The notes: generated from the sequence alone by a model not told the origin. A DNA stretch of 64,000 nt from Buchananella hordeovulneris (GCF_001907235.1 NZ_MQVS01000001.1:124001-188000), one strand, 5' to 3'; positions 17,159 through 25,642 are shown, counted from the first letter of the stretch. Numbers and translations: made by a program.

Positions 17159-18451
17159 CTAGCCGACCGTCTCAACGACGTCGCCGGCGGAGTTGGTGAT
17201 CTTGCTGACCGTCACCACGATCCGGAAGTCGTCCCGCCACTGGTAGGTGCCAGCCACCGGCTGCAGGTGCGCCAACAGCGCCTCCTGGTCCGTTGGGGTG
17301 AGGGTGAGGGTGGTCTGCCCAGTGGTCTGCTCCACCTGCCATTGGGGCCCGGGCTGGAAGAGCACGGCATGCTCCGGGCCCCGCAGCAGGAAGTCGTTGC
17401 CGAACGGCAGGCGGGAAGAGAGCGCCAACGGGAGTTCCCGCACGATCAAGGCCCCGATCTCTACCTCGTGCACCCCATCGGCCGCCCGGCGCCCGGCCAG
17501 CTCGGAGACGAACGTCTGCCCCATGCCGGAGCCGTCGGCCGCCCGTCCGGCGTCGATGCGGGCGGCCAGCGCCGGCTCGCTCCGCAGCGAGGCGCGGTCC
17601 AGGAACGTCACGCCCCGCGGGTAGCGTTCCATGAGTAGCTCGAAGAACTTCGCCGAGCGCCACGTCTTGGTGTCCGTCAGATCCTCCAGCGTCAGGCCGA
17701 GTATCTGTAAGAAGGCGACCTGGCCGCTGGGGGTGTCGATGGTGCCCAGATCCGGGTCGACAACGAAGCCGATGGCCCGCAGGTCAGTTTCTTCCTCCAA
17801 GGCGATCTTGCCCTGCAAATCCATGTGGTGGCCGGCGGCGAAGACATTGCCGGTGCCGAAGACGTAGCGGGCGAGGTTTTGCATCATGCTGACCGGCCAC
17901 GTCGGTGCCGAGGCTGGGTCCGCAGTGGCGGCTGCCGGGTCAGCCAAGCGGAAGGTGAACTCGAAACCCCACCCCGACTCGCCGTATTCGTCGGGGCCGT
18001 CCTGCGCGCCGTACAGGTCGCTCATGCCGTAGGACACGTAGTGCCAGTGCGGCACCGGCTCCAGCGCCCGGTAGATGGACACCCCATCCAGTGGATCGTT
18101 GCCCCCGGCCGCCCACTTGACAATCGTGGCCAGCTGCGGTGGGTTGGGCTGGTCCGGGTAGACGACGTCGCAGGCCGCGTTGATGGCGTCCCAACCGGGG
18201 GCCGAGTCCGCATCCGCGTCTTCGTCGTCGTCTTCGTCGTCGTCTTCGTCGTCTTCGTCGTCTTCGGTGTCAGCGTTAAGCGCGTCCAGGTCGATGCCGA
18301 ACTGGGAGAGCATCGCCGAGATTTCCTCCAGATTGTCTACGTCAAGCTCAAGTTCCTGGCCCGTGTCAGTGTCGGCTCCCGCCGGGAGCGCGGGGGCCGG
18401 GTTGTTGTCGGCGTTGCTGTCCTGGTCGAACCGGTTACCGTACTTGCCCAT
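17159..18451 (-). CDS. SUFU-domain protein 3 with acidic N-terminal tract
   Basis: 430-residue SUFU paralogue and the first gene of the triplet. Residues 1-95 are an added region: a polar lead, then a tract of almost only Asp and Glu (about residues 63-82, DTEDDEDDEDDDEDDDED). The SUFU core follows (VPHWHYVSYGMSDLYG, SGWGFEFTFRLADP), closest to SUFU 1. ATG 18451 (MGKYGNRFDQ) has a GGAAGGAAA site; the frame is open 37 codons further upstream, without such a site. The acidic tract could mimic nucleic acid or bind a basic partner, which is speculative. Confidence 0.83.
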   Translation of the reverse strand: MGKYGNRFDQDSNADNNPAPALPAGADTDTGQELELDVDNLEEISAMLSQFGIDLDALNADTEDDEDDEDDDEDDDEDADADSAPGWDAINAACDVVYPDQPNPPQLATIVKWAAGGNDPLDGVSIYRALEPVPHWHYVSYGMSDLYGAQDGPDEYGESGWGFEFTFRLADPAAATADPASAPTWPVSMMQNLARYVFGTGNVFAAGHHMDLQGKIALEEETDLRAIGFVVDPDLGTIDTPSGQVAFLQILGLTLEDLTDTKTWRSAKFFELLMERYPRGVTFLDRASLRSEPALAARIDAGRAADGSGMGQTFVSELAGRRAADGVHEVEIGALIVRELPLALSSRLPFGNDFLLRGPEHAVLFQPGPQWQVEQTTGQTTLTLTPTDQEALLAHLQPVAGTYQWRDDFRIVVTVSKITNSAGDVVETVG

Positions 18452-18577
18452 AGTGTTTCCTTCCCAAAACCGTGCCGAGTGGCACCGCAAACATAGTGGC
18501 TGCGGCCACGCGCCGGGCGGGGCAGGGGGTGGCAAAAACCAGATATCGCCAGATTGCGACACGCACCCCGGCAGGAT

Positions 18578-18991
18578 TTAGGGCTGCGGCTCGTCGTTGG
18601 TGGGCGGGCCGCTCGGCTCATCGGGCTCGGGCGGGGTGGTCGGTTCTGCCTTGCGCTGGCGCCGCTCCTGCTCGCGGCGCCGCCGCCACTCCTCCCGCTT
18701 GAGCCGGAAGAGGAAGTCCGGGTCGTCGTCGGGGGCCAACTGGCCGCCGTAGGTGGGGCGCGGGGACGACGGGGGAGCGCCACGGCCGCGCCGCTCGGCC
18801 TCAATGCGGGGCAGTATGTAGCCAGCGAACAGCCACACCAGCGCCCCGATCGCGGGCTGGATGAGGGCAATCAGGAAGAACCAGGCCACCTTCGGGATAC
18901 CGCGCAACCGGTCAGGGGAACCGTTGAGCAGCAGGTCAATCAAGGCAAAGATGGTGACGATGAGCGGGGCAGCCAGAAGCAAAGCACGCAT
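18578..18991 (-). CDS. PLDc_N-domain small membrane protein
   Basis: 137 residues. Two N-terminal membrane helices (about 3-24 and 35-60) contain the phospholipase D nuclease N-terminal pattern WFFLIALIQPAIGALVWLF. A charged cytosolic tail with an EEWRRRREQERRQRK helix and a Pro/Glu-rich end follows. PLDc_N proteins in actinobacteria are short membrane proteins of unknown role without the HKD catalytic motif, which is also missing here. It lies 44 nt downstream of menA on the same strand. Confidence 0.75.
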   Translation of the reverse strand: MRALLLAAPLIVTIFALIDLLLNGSPDRLRGIPKVAWFFLIALIQPAIGALVWLFAGYILPRIEAERRGRGAPPSSPRPTYGGQLAPDDDPDFLFRLKREEWRRRREQERRQRKAEPTTPPEPDEPSGPPTNDEPQP

Positions 18992-19035
18992 GCCCCCACC
19001 CTACGGGGTGGCGCCCTTTTCGGCAGCTTGAGTGC

Positions 19036-19914
19036 CTAGGCGAGGAACAGCGCCGCACAGGCGGCCGCCCAGCCCAGGGCGGTCAACCCGGTGAACTTCA
19101 GCACCCCCACCAGGGCGCGACCGCTGGCGCCCCGAAGCACGGGCAACGCCAGCGCCCCGCCCGCCGCCAGGGTGGCCGCCGTCAGGGCCAGGCCGGGGCC
19201 GTGCGCCAGCCCGACGGCCCGCCCCGCCAGCCACGTCAGGGGCGCCGGGGCGAGCACCTCGCAGGTGAAAGCCGCCCGCGCCCCGGCGGGGCCAAGCCGC
19301 ACTGCCAGGGTGCGTTTGCCTGCCTGGCGGTCGGTGGGAATGTCACGCAAGTTGTTGACCATCAGCACCGCGCAGGCCCACGCCCCGGCCGCGCCCGCCA
19401 GCCACCAGGCGGAGGGCGGCACGCTGCCGCGCTGCGTGTAGGTGGTGCCGAGGGTTGCCACCAGGCCGTAGAAAACAAAGACCGCCAGGTCGCCCAGGCC
19501 GGCGTAGCCGTAAGGCCGGGTGCCCCCCGTGTAGAACCAGGCCGCCACGATGGCCACCACGCCGAGGCCAATGAGCCACCACTGGCTCGCCACCGCTACC
19601 AGGACCAGGCCGCAGACCGCCGCCCCGGCGAACGCGGCAAACGCCGCCCGTTTCACGGCCGCCGGGCGGGCCAGCCCCGCGCCGGTCAGGCGGGGCGGGC
19701 CTACGCGGTGGGCATCGGTGCCCCGAATGCCGTCGGAGTAGTCGTTGGCGAAGTTGACCCCGACGGTCAGGCCCACCGCCACCGCCCCCGCCAGCAGAGC
19801 CCGCCCCCACAGCGGGGCGGGGGCCGCAGCGGCGGTCCCCGCCAGCACCGGGGACACGGCCAGCGGGAGCGTCCGGAGGCGGGCACCCTCCAGCCAGTCG
19901 CGGATGGTTGCCAT
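19036..19914 (-). CDS. menA: 1,4-dihydroxy-2-naphthoate polyprenyltransferase
   Basis: Attaches the polyprenyl chain to DHNA, giving demethylmenaquinone; 292 residues, UbiA superfamily, with eight or nine membrane helices. The first Asp-rich motif is NFANDYSDGIRGTD; the second region includes NNLRDIPTDRQAGKRTLA. The acceptor is produced by MenB and the later pathway steps. The prenyl donor probably comes from the synthase at 54276-55271, and MenG at 37316 methylates the product. It lies 11 nt after menE and is clearly in operon with it. Confidence 0.95.
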   Translation of the reverse strand: MATIRDWLEGARLRTLPLAVSPVLAGTAAAAPAPLWGRALLAGAVAVGLTVGVNFANDYSDGIRGTDAHRVGPPRLTGAGLARPAAVKRAAFAAFAGAAVCGLVLVAVASQWWLIGLGVVAIVAAWFYTGGTRPYGYAGLGDLAVFVFYGLVATLGTTYTQRGSVPPSAWWLAGAAGAWACAVLMVNNLRDIPTDRQAGKRTLAVRLGPAGARAAFTCEVLAPAPLTWLAGRAVGLAHGPGLALTAATLAAGGALALPVLRGASGRALVGVLKFTGLTALGWAAACAALFLA

Positions 19915-19925
19915 CAGTGCTCTCC

Positions 19926-21161
19926 TTAACTGGACGGCGAGTTAGGGCCCGCGCCGACGGGTGACTCGGTGGGTCCACCCGTCACCAGGCGGCGGGCGAG
20001 GGCCGCGGCGGCCCGCCGATCTATTTTGCCAGGCCCCCGCACGGGCAATTCGTCAACCACCAGCAGCTCCTTGGGCACCCAGGAGCGGGGCAGCGCGGCG
20101 GCGAGCTCGCGGCGCAGCGCAGGCCAGGCCCGCGTGGGACCAACCCCCAGCACCACCAGGCGCTGACCCCACTCGGCGTCGGGCACCCCGACGACACAGA
20201 CCGCCTGCATCCAGGGCGCGAGCGCCTCCTCCACGCGGGCCGGGTGCACCTTCTCTCCGCCGGTGATGACGACGTCGTCGGCCCGCCCCCACACGTCGAC
20301 CACCCCGTCGGTAACCTCCCCGACGTCGTTGGTCACGTGCCAGCCGGCCGCGAAGGCGGCGCTGGCGGGCTCGTCCAGATAGCCCTCCGCCAGCATCGGT
20401 CCGGCCAGCCGCAGCCGCCCCCGCCCGGCCGCAACCCGCACCCCCGGCAGGGGGCGGCCGTTGTAGACGCAGCCTCCCGCGGTCTCGCTCATCCCGTAGG
20501 TGCGCACGACCGGCACGCCCGCCGCCCGCGCCCGGACCTCCACCGCCGGGGCCAGGCTCGCCCCGCCCACCAGCACAGCCCGCAGGCGCGCCAGCTGCGC
20601 AGTGGCGGCCGGGTCTGCCAGGGCGCGGGTCAACTGGGTGGGCACTAACGAAGTGGCAGCGCCGTCAGGGAGGTGTGCCAACGCGGCCGCCAGGGCCGGG
20701 GCCGTGAAACGGGACGCCTGGAAACAATCCAGGCGGGCCCCGGCCACCAGGCTGCGCCAGATAATGGCCAGCCCCGCGATGTGGTGCGGAGGCAGGGCCA
20801 GCAGCCAAGCGGGAACCGGTGACCCCAGAAAGGTGGCGGTGGCGTGGGCGGCCGCGTCTAGGGCCGCGGCCGCCAAACCCACGAGCCGGGGGGTGCCCGT
20901 CGACCCCGTGGTCGCCACCACCACATCCGTGTGTGGCAGCGCGGCCAAGCCCCGCTGCAGGGTGTCCAAGACGGTCGCGGAGGGGGCCGCAGTGACCGGA
21001 AAAACCACCGGGGCGCGCCCCGGGTGGGCCCGAACGGCGGCCAGGGCGGCCGCCAACTGGTCCACGGCTTCCGGGCGCAAATCGACGGACAAAGGCAGGA
21101 TGCTGCGGGCAGGAGAAGACACCCAAGCAGGGTACGTCTCCTCCTGGGGGACGAGGGGCAT
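19926..21161 (-). CDS. menE: o-succinylbenzoate-CoA ligase
   Basis: Acyl-adenylate enzyme converting o-succinylbenzoate to its CoA thioester. Visible motifs are TTGSTGTPRL (ATP loop), YGMSETAGG, GRADDVVITGGEKV and a C-terminal GKIDRRA with the adenylation Lys. At 411 residues it is short for the AMP-binding family, as is usual for actinobacterial MenE. The start is doubtful: ATG 21161 has GAGGT directly against it, and an internal GTG a few codons later is possible. menA follows on the same strand. Confidence 0.92.
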   Translation of the reverse strand: MPLVPQEETYPAWVSSPARSILPLSVDLRPEAVDQLAAALAAVRAHPGRAPVVFPVTAAPSATVLDTLQRGLAALPHTDVVVATTGSTGTPRLVGLAAAALDAAAHATATFLGSPVPAWLLALPPHHIAGLAIIWRSLVAGARLDCFQASRFTAPALAAALAHLPDGAATSLVPTQLTRALADPAATAQLARLRAVLVGGASLAPAVEVRARAAGVPVVRTYGMSETAGGCVYNGRPLPGVRVAAGRGRLRLAGPMLAEGYLDEPASAAFAAGWHVTNDVGEVTDGVVDVWGRADDVVITGGEKVHPARVEEALAPWMQAVCVVGVPDAEWGQRLVVLGVGPTRAWPALRRELAAALPRSWVPKELLVVDELPVRGPGKIDRRAAAALARRLVTGGPTESPVGAGPNSPSS

Positions 21162-21245
21162 ACCTCACCGGCAGTACCCACCCACAGGGCAAGTCCCGCC
21201 GGGAGGTGGATCACAAGGGCCGGGCGCGCCGGGCAGTATTGCTAC

Positions 21246-21464
21246 ATGAGCACGGCACTGGTTCAGCGGCTCGGGACTTCCCCTCCCGGCCCGGTGCGGC
21301 AGGGTCAGGCTCGGTCGCCGAAGGTGCCGCGCCCGCGGCGCCCGTTGGCGGCCACCACCGCAGTGGTGTTAGCTTTCGCGGCGCTCACGGGATTGATCTG
21401 TCTGGGGGCCTGGAGCGCGGCGAAACTAATCTCGCTGACCGCCGGTTGGTTTGTGAGTTTCTGA
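21246..21464 (+). CDS. small single-pass membrane protein (72 residues)
   Basis: Unrecognised 72-residue ORF with a basic Pro/Arg-rich N-terminal half (PKVPRPRRP) and one clear hydrophobic helix (about 38-62) ending a few residues before the stop; N-in topology is expected. It is divergent from menE, 84 nt away, and is followed within 20 nt by a strong terminator, which supports a real transcript. No good Shine-Dalgarno is seen. I know of no function. Confidence 0.5.
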   Translation: MSTALVQRLGTSPPGPVRQGQARSPKVPRPRRPLAATTAVVLAFAALTGLICLGAWSAAKLISLTAGWFVSF

Positions 21465-21480
21465 CCGGCCTAAATTGTGT

Positions 21481-21512
21481 GGCGGGTGGGAGTTGGAGGG
21501 CTCCCACCCGCC
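21481..21512. terminator. bidirectional terminator hairpin
   Basis: A perfect 12-bp stem GGCGGGTGGGAG/CTCCCACCCGCC with an 8-nt loop. It lies between the convergent small ORF (plus) and menB (minus). Confidence 0.8.
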
Positions 21513-21549
21513 ACCGCCTATCGAGGCCGGGCCGCGCAGCGGTCCCCGC

Positions 21550-22554
21550 CTAGAAGTAGTACGGGAAAGCGCTCCAGTCCGGGGCGCGCCGCTCCAGGAA
21601 CGCATCCCGTCCCTCGGCCGCCTCGTCCGTCATGTAGGCCAGGCGGGTGGCCTCCCCCGCAAACAGCTGCTGGCCCGCCAGACCATCGTCGGCCAAGTTA
21701 AAACCGAACTTCAACATCCGGATGGCCTGCGGCGACTTGGTGGCCACGATCTCGGCCCACTGGCAGGCCCGCTCCTCCAGCTCAACGTGCGGCACCGCCT
21801 CGTTGACCACCCCCCAGTCCGCCGCCTGCCGCGCCGAATACTCGCGGGCCAGGAAGAAGATCTCCCGCGCTCGCTTATCGCCCACCTGCCGAGCCAGCAG
21901 CGCCGAGCCGTAACCCGCGTCGAAAGAGCCGACGTTAGCGTCGGTCTGCATGAAACGGGCATGCTCCAGCGACGCCACCGACAAGTCGCACACCACGTTC
22001 AACGAATGGCCGCCCCCGGCCGCCCACCCCGAGACCGCACAGATGACCACCTTCGGCATGGTCCGAATCAGGCGCTGCACCTCCAAAATGTGCAGCCGTC
22101 CAGCACGGCCCGCGTCCAGGCGGGCCCGGGTGGCGGCCACGTCGGCCGCGTGCGCGGCTGCGGCGTCCCCCACGGGCTCGCCCGCGCCCCGCCGCTCGCT
22201 CCCCTCCGCCACTGGCCGCTCGTAGCGGTAGCCGTCCTTCCCGCGCACCCGCTGGTCCCCCCCCGAACAGAACGCATACCCGCCGTCTTTCGGGGACGGC
22301 CCGTTGCCGGTCAGGATGACGGCTGCCACGTCGCTTTGGCAGCGGGCGTCATCCAGCACCCGGTAGAGCTCGTCGACCGTGTGCGGGCGAAACGCATTGC
22401 GCACCTCCGGGCGGTCGAACGCCACCCGCACGACCGGCAAGCTCCGCCCGGCGGCATCCACCCCCCGGTGATAGGTCACGTCCGTGAGGCCCTGGCCGAT
22501 GTCCCGCCAGCGAGCGGGATCAAATGTGTCGGATACGAAAGGCAAAGAACTCAT
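21550..22554 (-). CDS. menB: 1,4-dihydroxy-2-naphthoyl-CoA synthase
   Basis: Crotonase-fold enzyme that closes the second ring of menaquinone from o-succinylbenzoyl-CoA. In 334 residues it shows FCSGGDQRVRG, the oxyanion region SGWAAGGGHSLNVVCDLS and DANVGSFDAGYG with the catalytic Asp region. An insert of about 40 residues after the SGGDQRVRG loop (GDAAAAHAADVAATRARLDAG region) is common in actinobacterial MenB. It stands alone, with a truncated regulator upstream on the same strand and a terminator downstream. Confidence 0.95.
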   Translation of the reverse strand: MSSLPFVSDTFDPARWRDIGQGLTDVTYHRGVDAAGRSLPVVRVAFDRPEVRNAFRPHTVDELYRVLDDARCQSDVAAVILTGNGPSPKDGGYAFCSGGDQRVRGKDGYRYERPVAEGSERRGAGEPVGDAAAAHAADVAATRARLDAGRAGRLHILEVQRLIRTMPKVVICAVSGWAAGGGHSLNVVCDLSVASLEHARFMQTDANVGSFDAGYGSALLARQVGDKRAREIFFLAREYSARQAADWGVVNEAVPHVELEERACQWAEIVATKSPQAIRMLKFGFNLADDGLAGQQLFAGEATRLAYMTDEAAEGRDAFLERRAPDWSAFPYYF

Positions 22555-22652
22555 GGCTGTAGCGTAGTAAGTGGGGTGCGGCGGGGCTTTTGCCCACCGC
22601 GTCTATCCGCCCGACGGGCCTGGGGCGGGCCCACCGCAGGCCCGCCCCACCC

Positions 22653-23096
22653 CTAGGGGGCCACCAGTTTGTATCCCACCCCGCGCACCGTCAGCAGGCG
22701 GCGCGGCTGGGACGGATCGGCCTCGATCTTGGCGCGCAGGCGTTTGACGTGCACGTCCAACGTCTTGCTGTCCCCGAAGTAGTCCACTCCCCACAAACGA
22801 TCCAGCAGCTGGGTGCGGGTGAGCACCTGGCCCACGTGGGCCGCCAAGAACGCCAACAGTTCGAACTCCCGCAGCGGCAGCTGCAGGGCCCGGCCCGCCA
22901 GGCGCACCTCGTGGCGGGCCTCGTCCACCTCCAGGTCACCGACCGCCACCGCGCTCGCGGGGGCGCCAAGCGGGGCGGGCGCGGGCGGACGGGTGCGGCG
23001 CAGCACCGCCTGGATGCGGGCCAGCAACTCGCGATAGGAGTAGGGCTTGGTGAGGTAGTCGTCGGCCCCCAACTCCAGGCCGACCACCCCGCCCAT
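22653..23096 (-). pseudogene. truncated RegX3/PhoB-like response regulator
   Basis: Only 147 codons are open from ATG 23096, against about 225 in intact relatives. What remains is the end of a receiver domain (GLELGADDYLTKPYSYRELLARI) and a complete winged-helix output domain (PLREFELLAFL, LLDRLWG, VDVHVKRLRAKI-like, VRGVGYKLV). The first 75-80 residues, with the acidic pair and phospho-acceptor Asp, are missing. Reading upstream in the same frame gives three codons and then the stop of the DUF47 gene at 23106-23108, so an internal deletion joined the two genes in frame, separated only by that stop. It could still be translated by reinitiation. No partner kinase is present. Confidence 0.8.
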
Positions 23097-23105
23097 CGCC
23101 CGCCG

Positions 23106-23735
23106 TCAGGCCTCCTTGACGGCGATCGCCTCAATGGTGTTGGCCAGCGACTCGAACTTGTCGGTGCAGCGCTCCAGCACCGTGATCACGTCCTTAAGCT
23201 TGACGATCAAGCGCGGGTCTTTTTGGGTCTCAAACAGTTCAGTCAGCGCCTTGCGGAAGGCCCGGTCGCCCTCGTTTTCCAACCGGTTAACCTCGACCCA
23301 GTAGTCGCGTAGCTCCAGCGGTTTCTTCAACCGTGGCATGGCCACCGCCGTCTGCTCCGCACAGTGCTTCAACACATCAATCTGCGTCGCCAGCAGGTCC
23401 AGCAGGGGCTGCGGTAAGTCGACCAAGTCGTACAGGACGAAGAGGTCGCCTGCCTCGTCGAGGTAGTCCATGGCGTCATCCAACAGGGAGGCGAGCTTGT
23501 TGAGGTCCTCCCGCTCGAACGGCGTAACGAAGGACAAGTTGATGAGCTTGACGACGCTGTGGTTGAGCTCGTCGGCCTCGTGCTCGTAGGAGTGCAGCTG
23601 GTCCCGCAGCGCCACCCGGGTCGCGGCGGGTGCCCCGACGATGGAGGCCACCAGGTTGACCCCCTCCACCAGCAGGTTGGCTTGGGAAGAGAAGAGCTCA
23701 AAGAAGTCGGGGCCGTCGTTTTTGTGGAATCCCAC
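23106..23735 (-). CDS. DUF47/PhoU-like phosphate transport accessory protein
   Basis: 209-residue all-helical protein of the DUF47 (PhoU-like) family: HxxADELNHSVVKLINLSFVTPFEREDLNKLASLLDDAMDYLDEAGDL in the first half and RLENEGDRAFRKALTELF in the second. The E/DxxxD metal-binding patterns are visible in both. DUF47 proteins usually accompany low-affinity Pit phosphate transporters; no pit gene is here. GTG 23735 is the start, with GGAGG 6 nt upstream; the open frame further upstream covers repeat-containing intergenic DNA. Its 3' end abuts the regulator remnant, and the sequence AAGGAGG lies in its last codons. Confidence 0.85.
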   Translation of the reverse strand: MGFHKNDGPDFFELFSSQANLLVEGVNLVASIVGAPAATRVALRDQLHSYEHEADELNHSVVKLINLSFVTPFEREDLNKLASLLDDAMDYLDEAGDLFVLYDLVDLPQPLLDLLATQIDVLKHCAEQTAVAMPRLKKPLELRDYWVEVNRLENEGDRAFRKALTELFETQKDPRLIVKLKDVITVLERCTDKFESLANTIEAIAVKEA

Positions 23736-23875
23736 GGTGATCCTCCGCGTCCGGTGGGGCTGGATTGCTCCAGCATAGGCCACCGGCGCGGCCCAGCGGC
23801 CGTGCCGCCCCCGCGGCGGGTGCCAGTGGGCTGAGCGTCGCGGCCCGGGGCGCGAGCGCCTCCGCCCTAGATGAT

Positions 23876-24082
23876 TGAGTCCGAATCGGCTGGTTGGGTG
23901 CGGTGGGGTGTCCTGCCTGCCCCTCTGGCGCACCGTGCCCAATTCCCGCACGAGCGTCGCCCTAGTTGGCCACCAGGCAGGGACAGGCGCCATATACACC
24001 GGATAAGGCTCCCCCATGGACAACTAGGGCGACCCCACGTCGGCGCGGCCCCCAGATCAATGAGTCCGAATCGGTTGGTTGG
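23876..24082. repeat. intergenic direct and inverted repeat structure
   Basis: The 427-nt gap between DUF47 and menC has direct repeats of 22 bp (23876-23897 and 24061-24082, one mismatch, TGAGTCCGAATCGG(C/T)TGGTTGG). Between them lies a perfect 13-bp inverted repeat (23956-23968 GTCGCCCTAGTTG and 24021-24033 CAACTAGGGCGAC). No reading frame in it looks protein-coding. It may be a small non-autonomous element or a structured transcript. Confidence 0.6.
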
Positions 24083-24162
24083 ACGTGGCGGGGCTGGGGG
24101 CACCCCCCCCAACCGCCCACGCTCACTAAACCCAAACGAACTCACGCATCTAGGCTGGGGGC

Positions 24163-25224
24163 ATGGCCCTGCACACCACCGCCCTGCCGCTCAGTCCCGC
24201 CCTGACCCGCCACGGCGTGACGGCGGCCTGGGCCTACAGCGTGGACCTGACCACCCGCTTTCGCGGCATCACCACCCGCGAGGGGGTGCTGCTGGCCGGG
24301 CCCGGCGGGTGGGGCGAGTTTTCCCCCTTTTGGGACTACCCGCCCGCCGAATGCGTGCCGTGGTGGCGCGCGGCCCTGGCTGCCGCCCGCGGCGAGCTTG
24401 CTCCCGCCACGCATGCCCAAGTCCCCGTCAACGTCACCATCCCCGCCGTCCCGGCCGCGGCCGTCGAGCAGATAGCGGCCGCCCACCCCGGCGTGGCGGC
24501 CGCCAAGGTCAAGGTCGCCGAGCCCGGCCACTGCCTGGCCGACGAGTGCGCCCGCTTGGCGGCCGTGCGCGCCTCCCTGCCCGCGGCCGACATCCGCATC
24601 GACGCCAACGGCGCCTGGAGCGTGGACGAAGCGCTGGACAAGCTCCCGCCCCTGCAGGCGGCGGCGGGAGGCTTGGCCTACGTCGAGCAGCCCTGCCGCA
24701 CCGTCGCCGAACTGGCTGCCGTGCGGGCCGTGGGCATCTGCCCCGTCGCCGCCGACGAATCCATCCGCCGCGCCGCCGATCCCCACGCCGTGGCCCGCGC
24801 GCAGGCCGCCGACTACATCGTCATCAAGGCCCAGCCGCTGGGCGGCAGCCTGGCAGCGGCCGCGCTCGCGGCCGCGGTGGGCCTGCCCGCGGTGGTGTCT
24901 TCGGCACTGGAGACCTCGGTCGGGTTGGCGCAGGGCTACGCGCTGGCTTGCGCGCTGGCCGACGCCGAGGGCCTGTCTTCTCCCCGCCCGGCCGGGCTCG
25001 GTACGCGCAGCTTGCTGACAGGCGACGTCGTGGAGGTCCCGTTGGCGCCGCGTGCCGGGGCCCTGCACCGCGCCGACCTGCCCACCAGCGCCCAGGTCAG
25101 CGCCGGGGTGGAGCGCGCCGCACGGCTTGATGCCGACCTGGCGGCACGCTGGAGCCAGCGCCTGGCAGCCGTGCTGGCGGTGGGCGGCCAGGCCGCCGCG
25201 GCGAGCGGCAACTTCCCGAGTTAG
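24163..25224 (+). CDS. menC: o-succinylbenzoate synthase
   Basis: Enolase-superfamily dehydratase making o-succinylbenzoate for MenE. The catalytic Lys pair is in AAKVKVAE, the metal ligands are in RIDANGAW, YVEQPC and AADESIR, and the second Lys is in YIVIKAQPLGG. At 353 residues it fits the actinobacterial MenC class. Its stop overlaps the stop of the convergent carboxymuconolactone-decarboxylase gene by three bases. Confidence 0.93.
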   Translation: MALHTTALPLSPALTRHGVTAAWAYSVDLTTRFRGITTREGVLLAGPGGWGEFSPFWDYPPAECVPWWRAALAAARGELAPATHAQVPVNVTIPAVPAAAVEQIAAAHPGVAAAKVKVAEPGHCLADECARLAAVRASLPAADIRIDANGAWSVDEALDKLPPLQAAAGGLAYVEQPCRTVAELAAVRAVGICPVAADESIRRAADPHAVARAQAADYIVIKAQPLGGSLAAAALAAAVGLPAVVSSALETSVGLAQGYALACALADAEGLSSPRPAGLGTRSLLTGDVVEVPLAPRAGALHRADLPTSAQVSAGVERAARLDADLAARWSQRLAAVLAVGGQAAAASGNFPS

Positions 25225-25640
25225 GCGTCCGCGGCGGCAGTGCCGCCGGTGATGCCGCGCTCGGCGAACACCTCCTTGGCGACAAAGACGGCGTTGAGGG
25301 CCCGCGGGAAGCCGCAATAGACCGACGCGTGCAGCAGCGCCTCGGTGATCTGCTCGGGGGTGAGCCCCACGTTCAGCGAGGCATTGACGTGCACCCTGAG
25401 CTGAGCCTCGCACCCGCCGAGGGCCGTGAGCATCCCCAAAGTCACTAGCTGGCGGTCCCGGGCCGCCAGCGCCGGGCGGGCGTAGATCTCCCCGAACCCC
25501 CAAGCGACGATCTGGTGGCCCAGCTCGGGGCAAATATCTTCAAGGGCGGAGAGCACCTGCTCCCCGGCCTGCCCGTCGATGGACTTAAGTACCTGCAGCC
25601 CGCGGCGAAAACGGACCGCGCGGGTGGGGTCGGTGTCCAT
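25221..25640 (-). CDS. carboxymuconolactone decarboxylase family protein
   Basis: 139-residue CMD/AhpD-like helical protein. The family core is RDRQLVTLGMLTALGGCEAQLRVHVNASLNVGLTPEQI, then ALLHASVYCGFPRALNA. A single Cys stands in each half (GGCEAQ, YCGFP) and there is no CxxC pair, so an AhpD-like peroxidase activity is unlikely. It lies 2 nt downstream of a MerR-type regulator. The same pair occurs in B. subtilis as adhR-yraC and in the NmlR regulons, which respond to aldehydes; a related role is inference from context. Confidence 0.85.
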   Translation of the reverse strand: MDTDPTRAVRFRRGLQVLKSIDGQAGEQVLSALEDICPELGHQIVAWGFGEIYARPALAARDRQLVTLGMLTALGGCEAQLRVHVNASLNVGLTPEQITEALLHASVYCGFPRALNAVFVAKEVFAERGITGGTAAADA

Positions 25641-25642
25641 GG

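Noticed and set aside
24142-25533. 463-codon minus-strand frame opposite menC
   Set aside because: menC on the plus strand has all catalytic motifs; the antisense frame has none.
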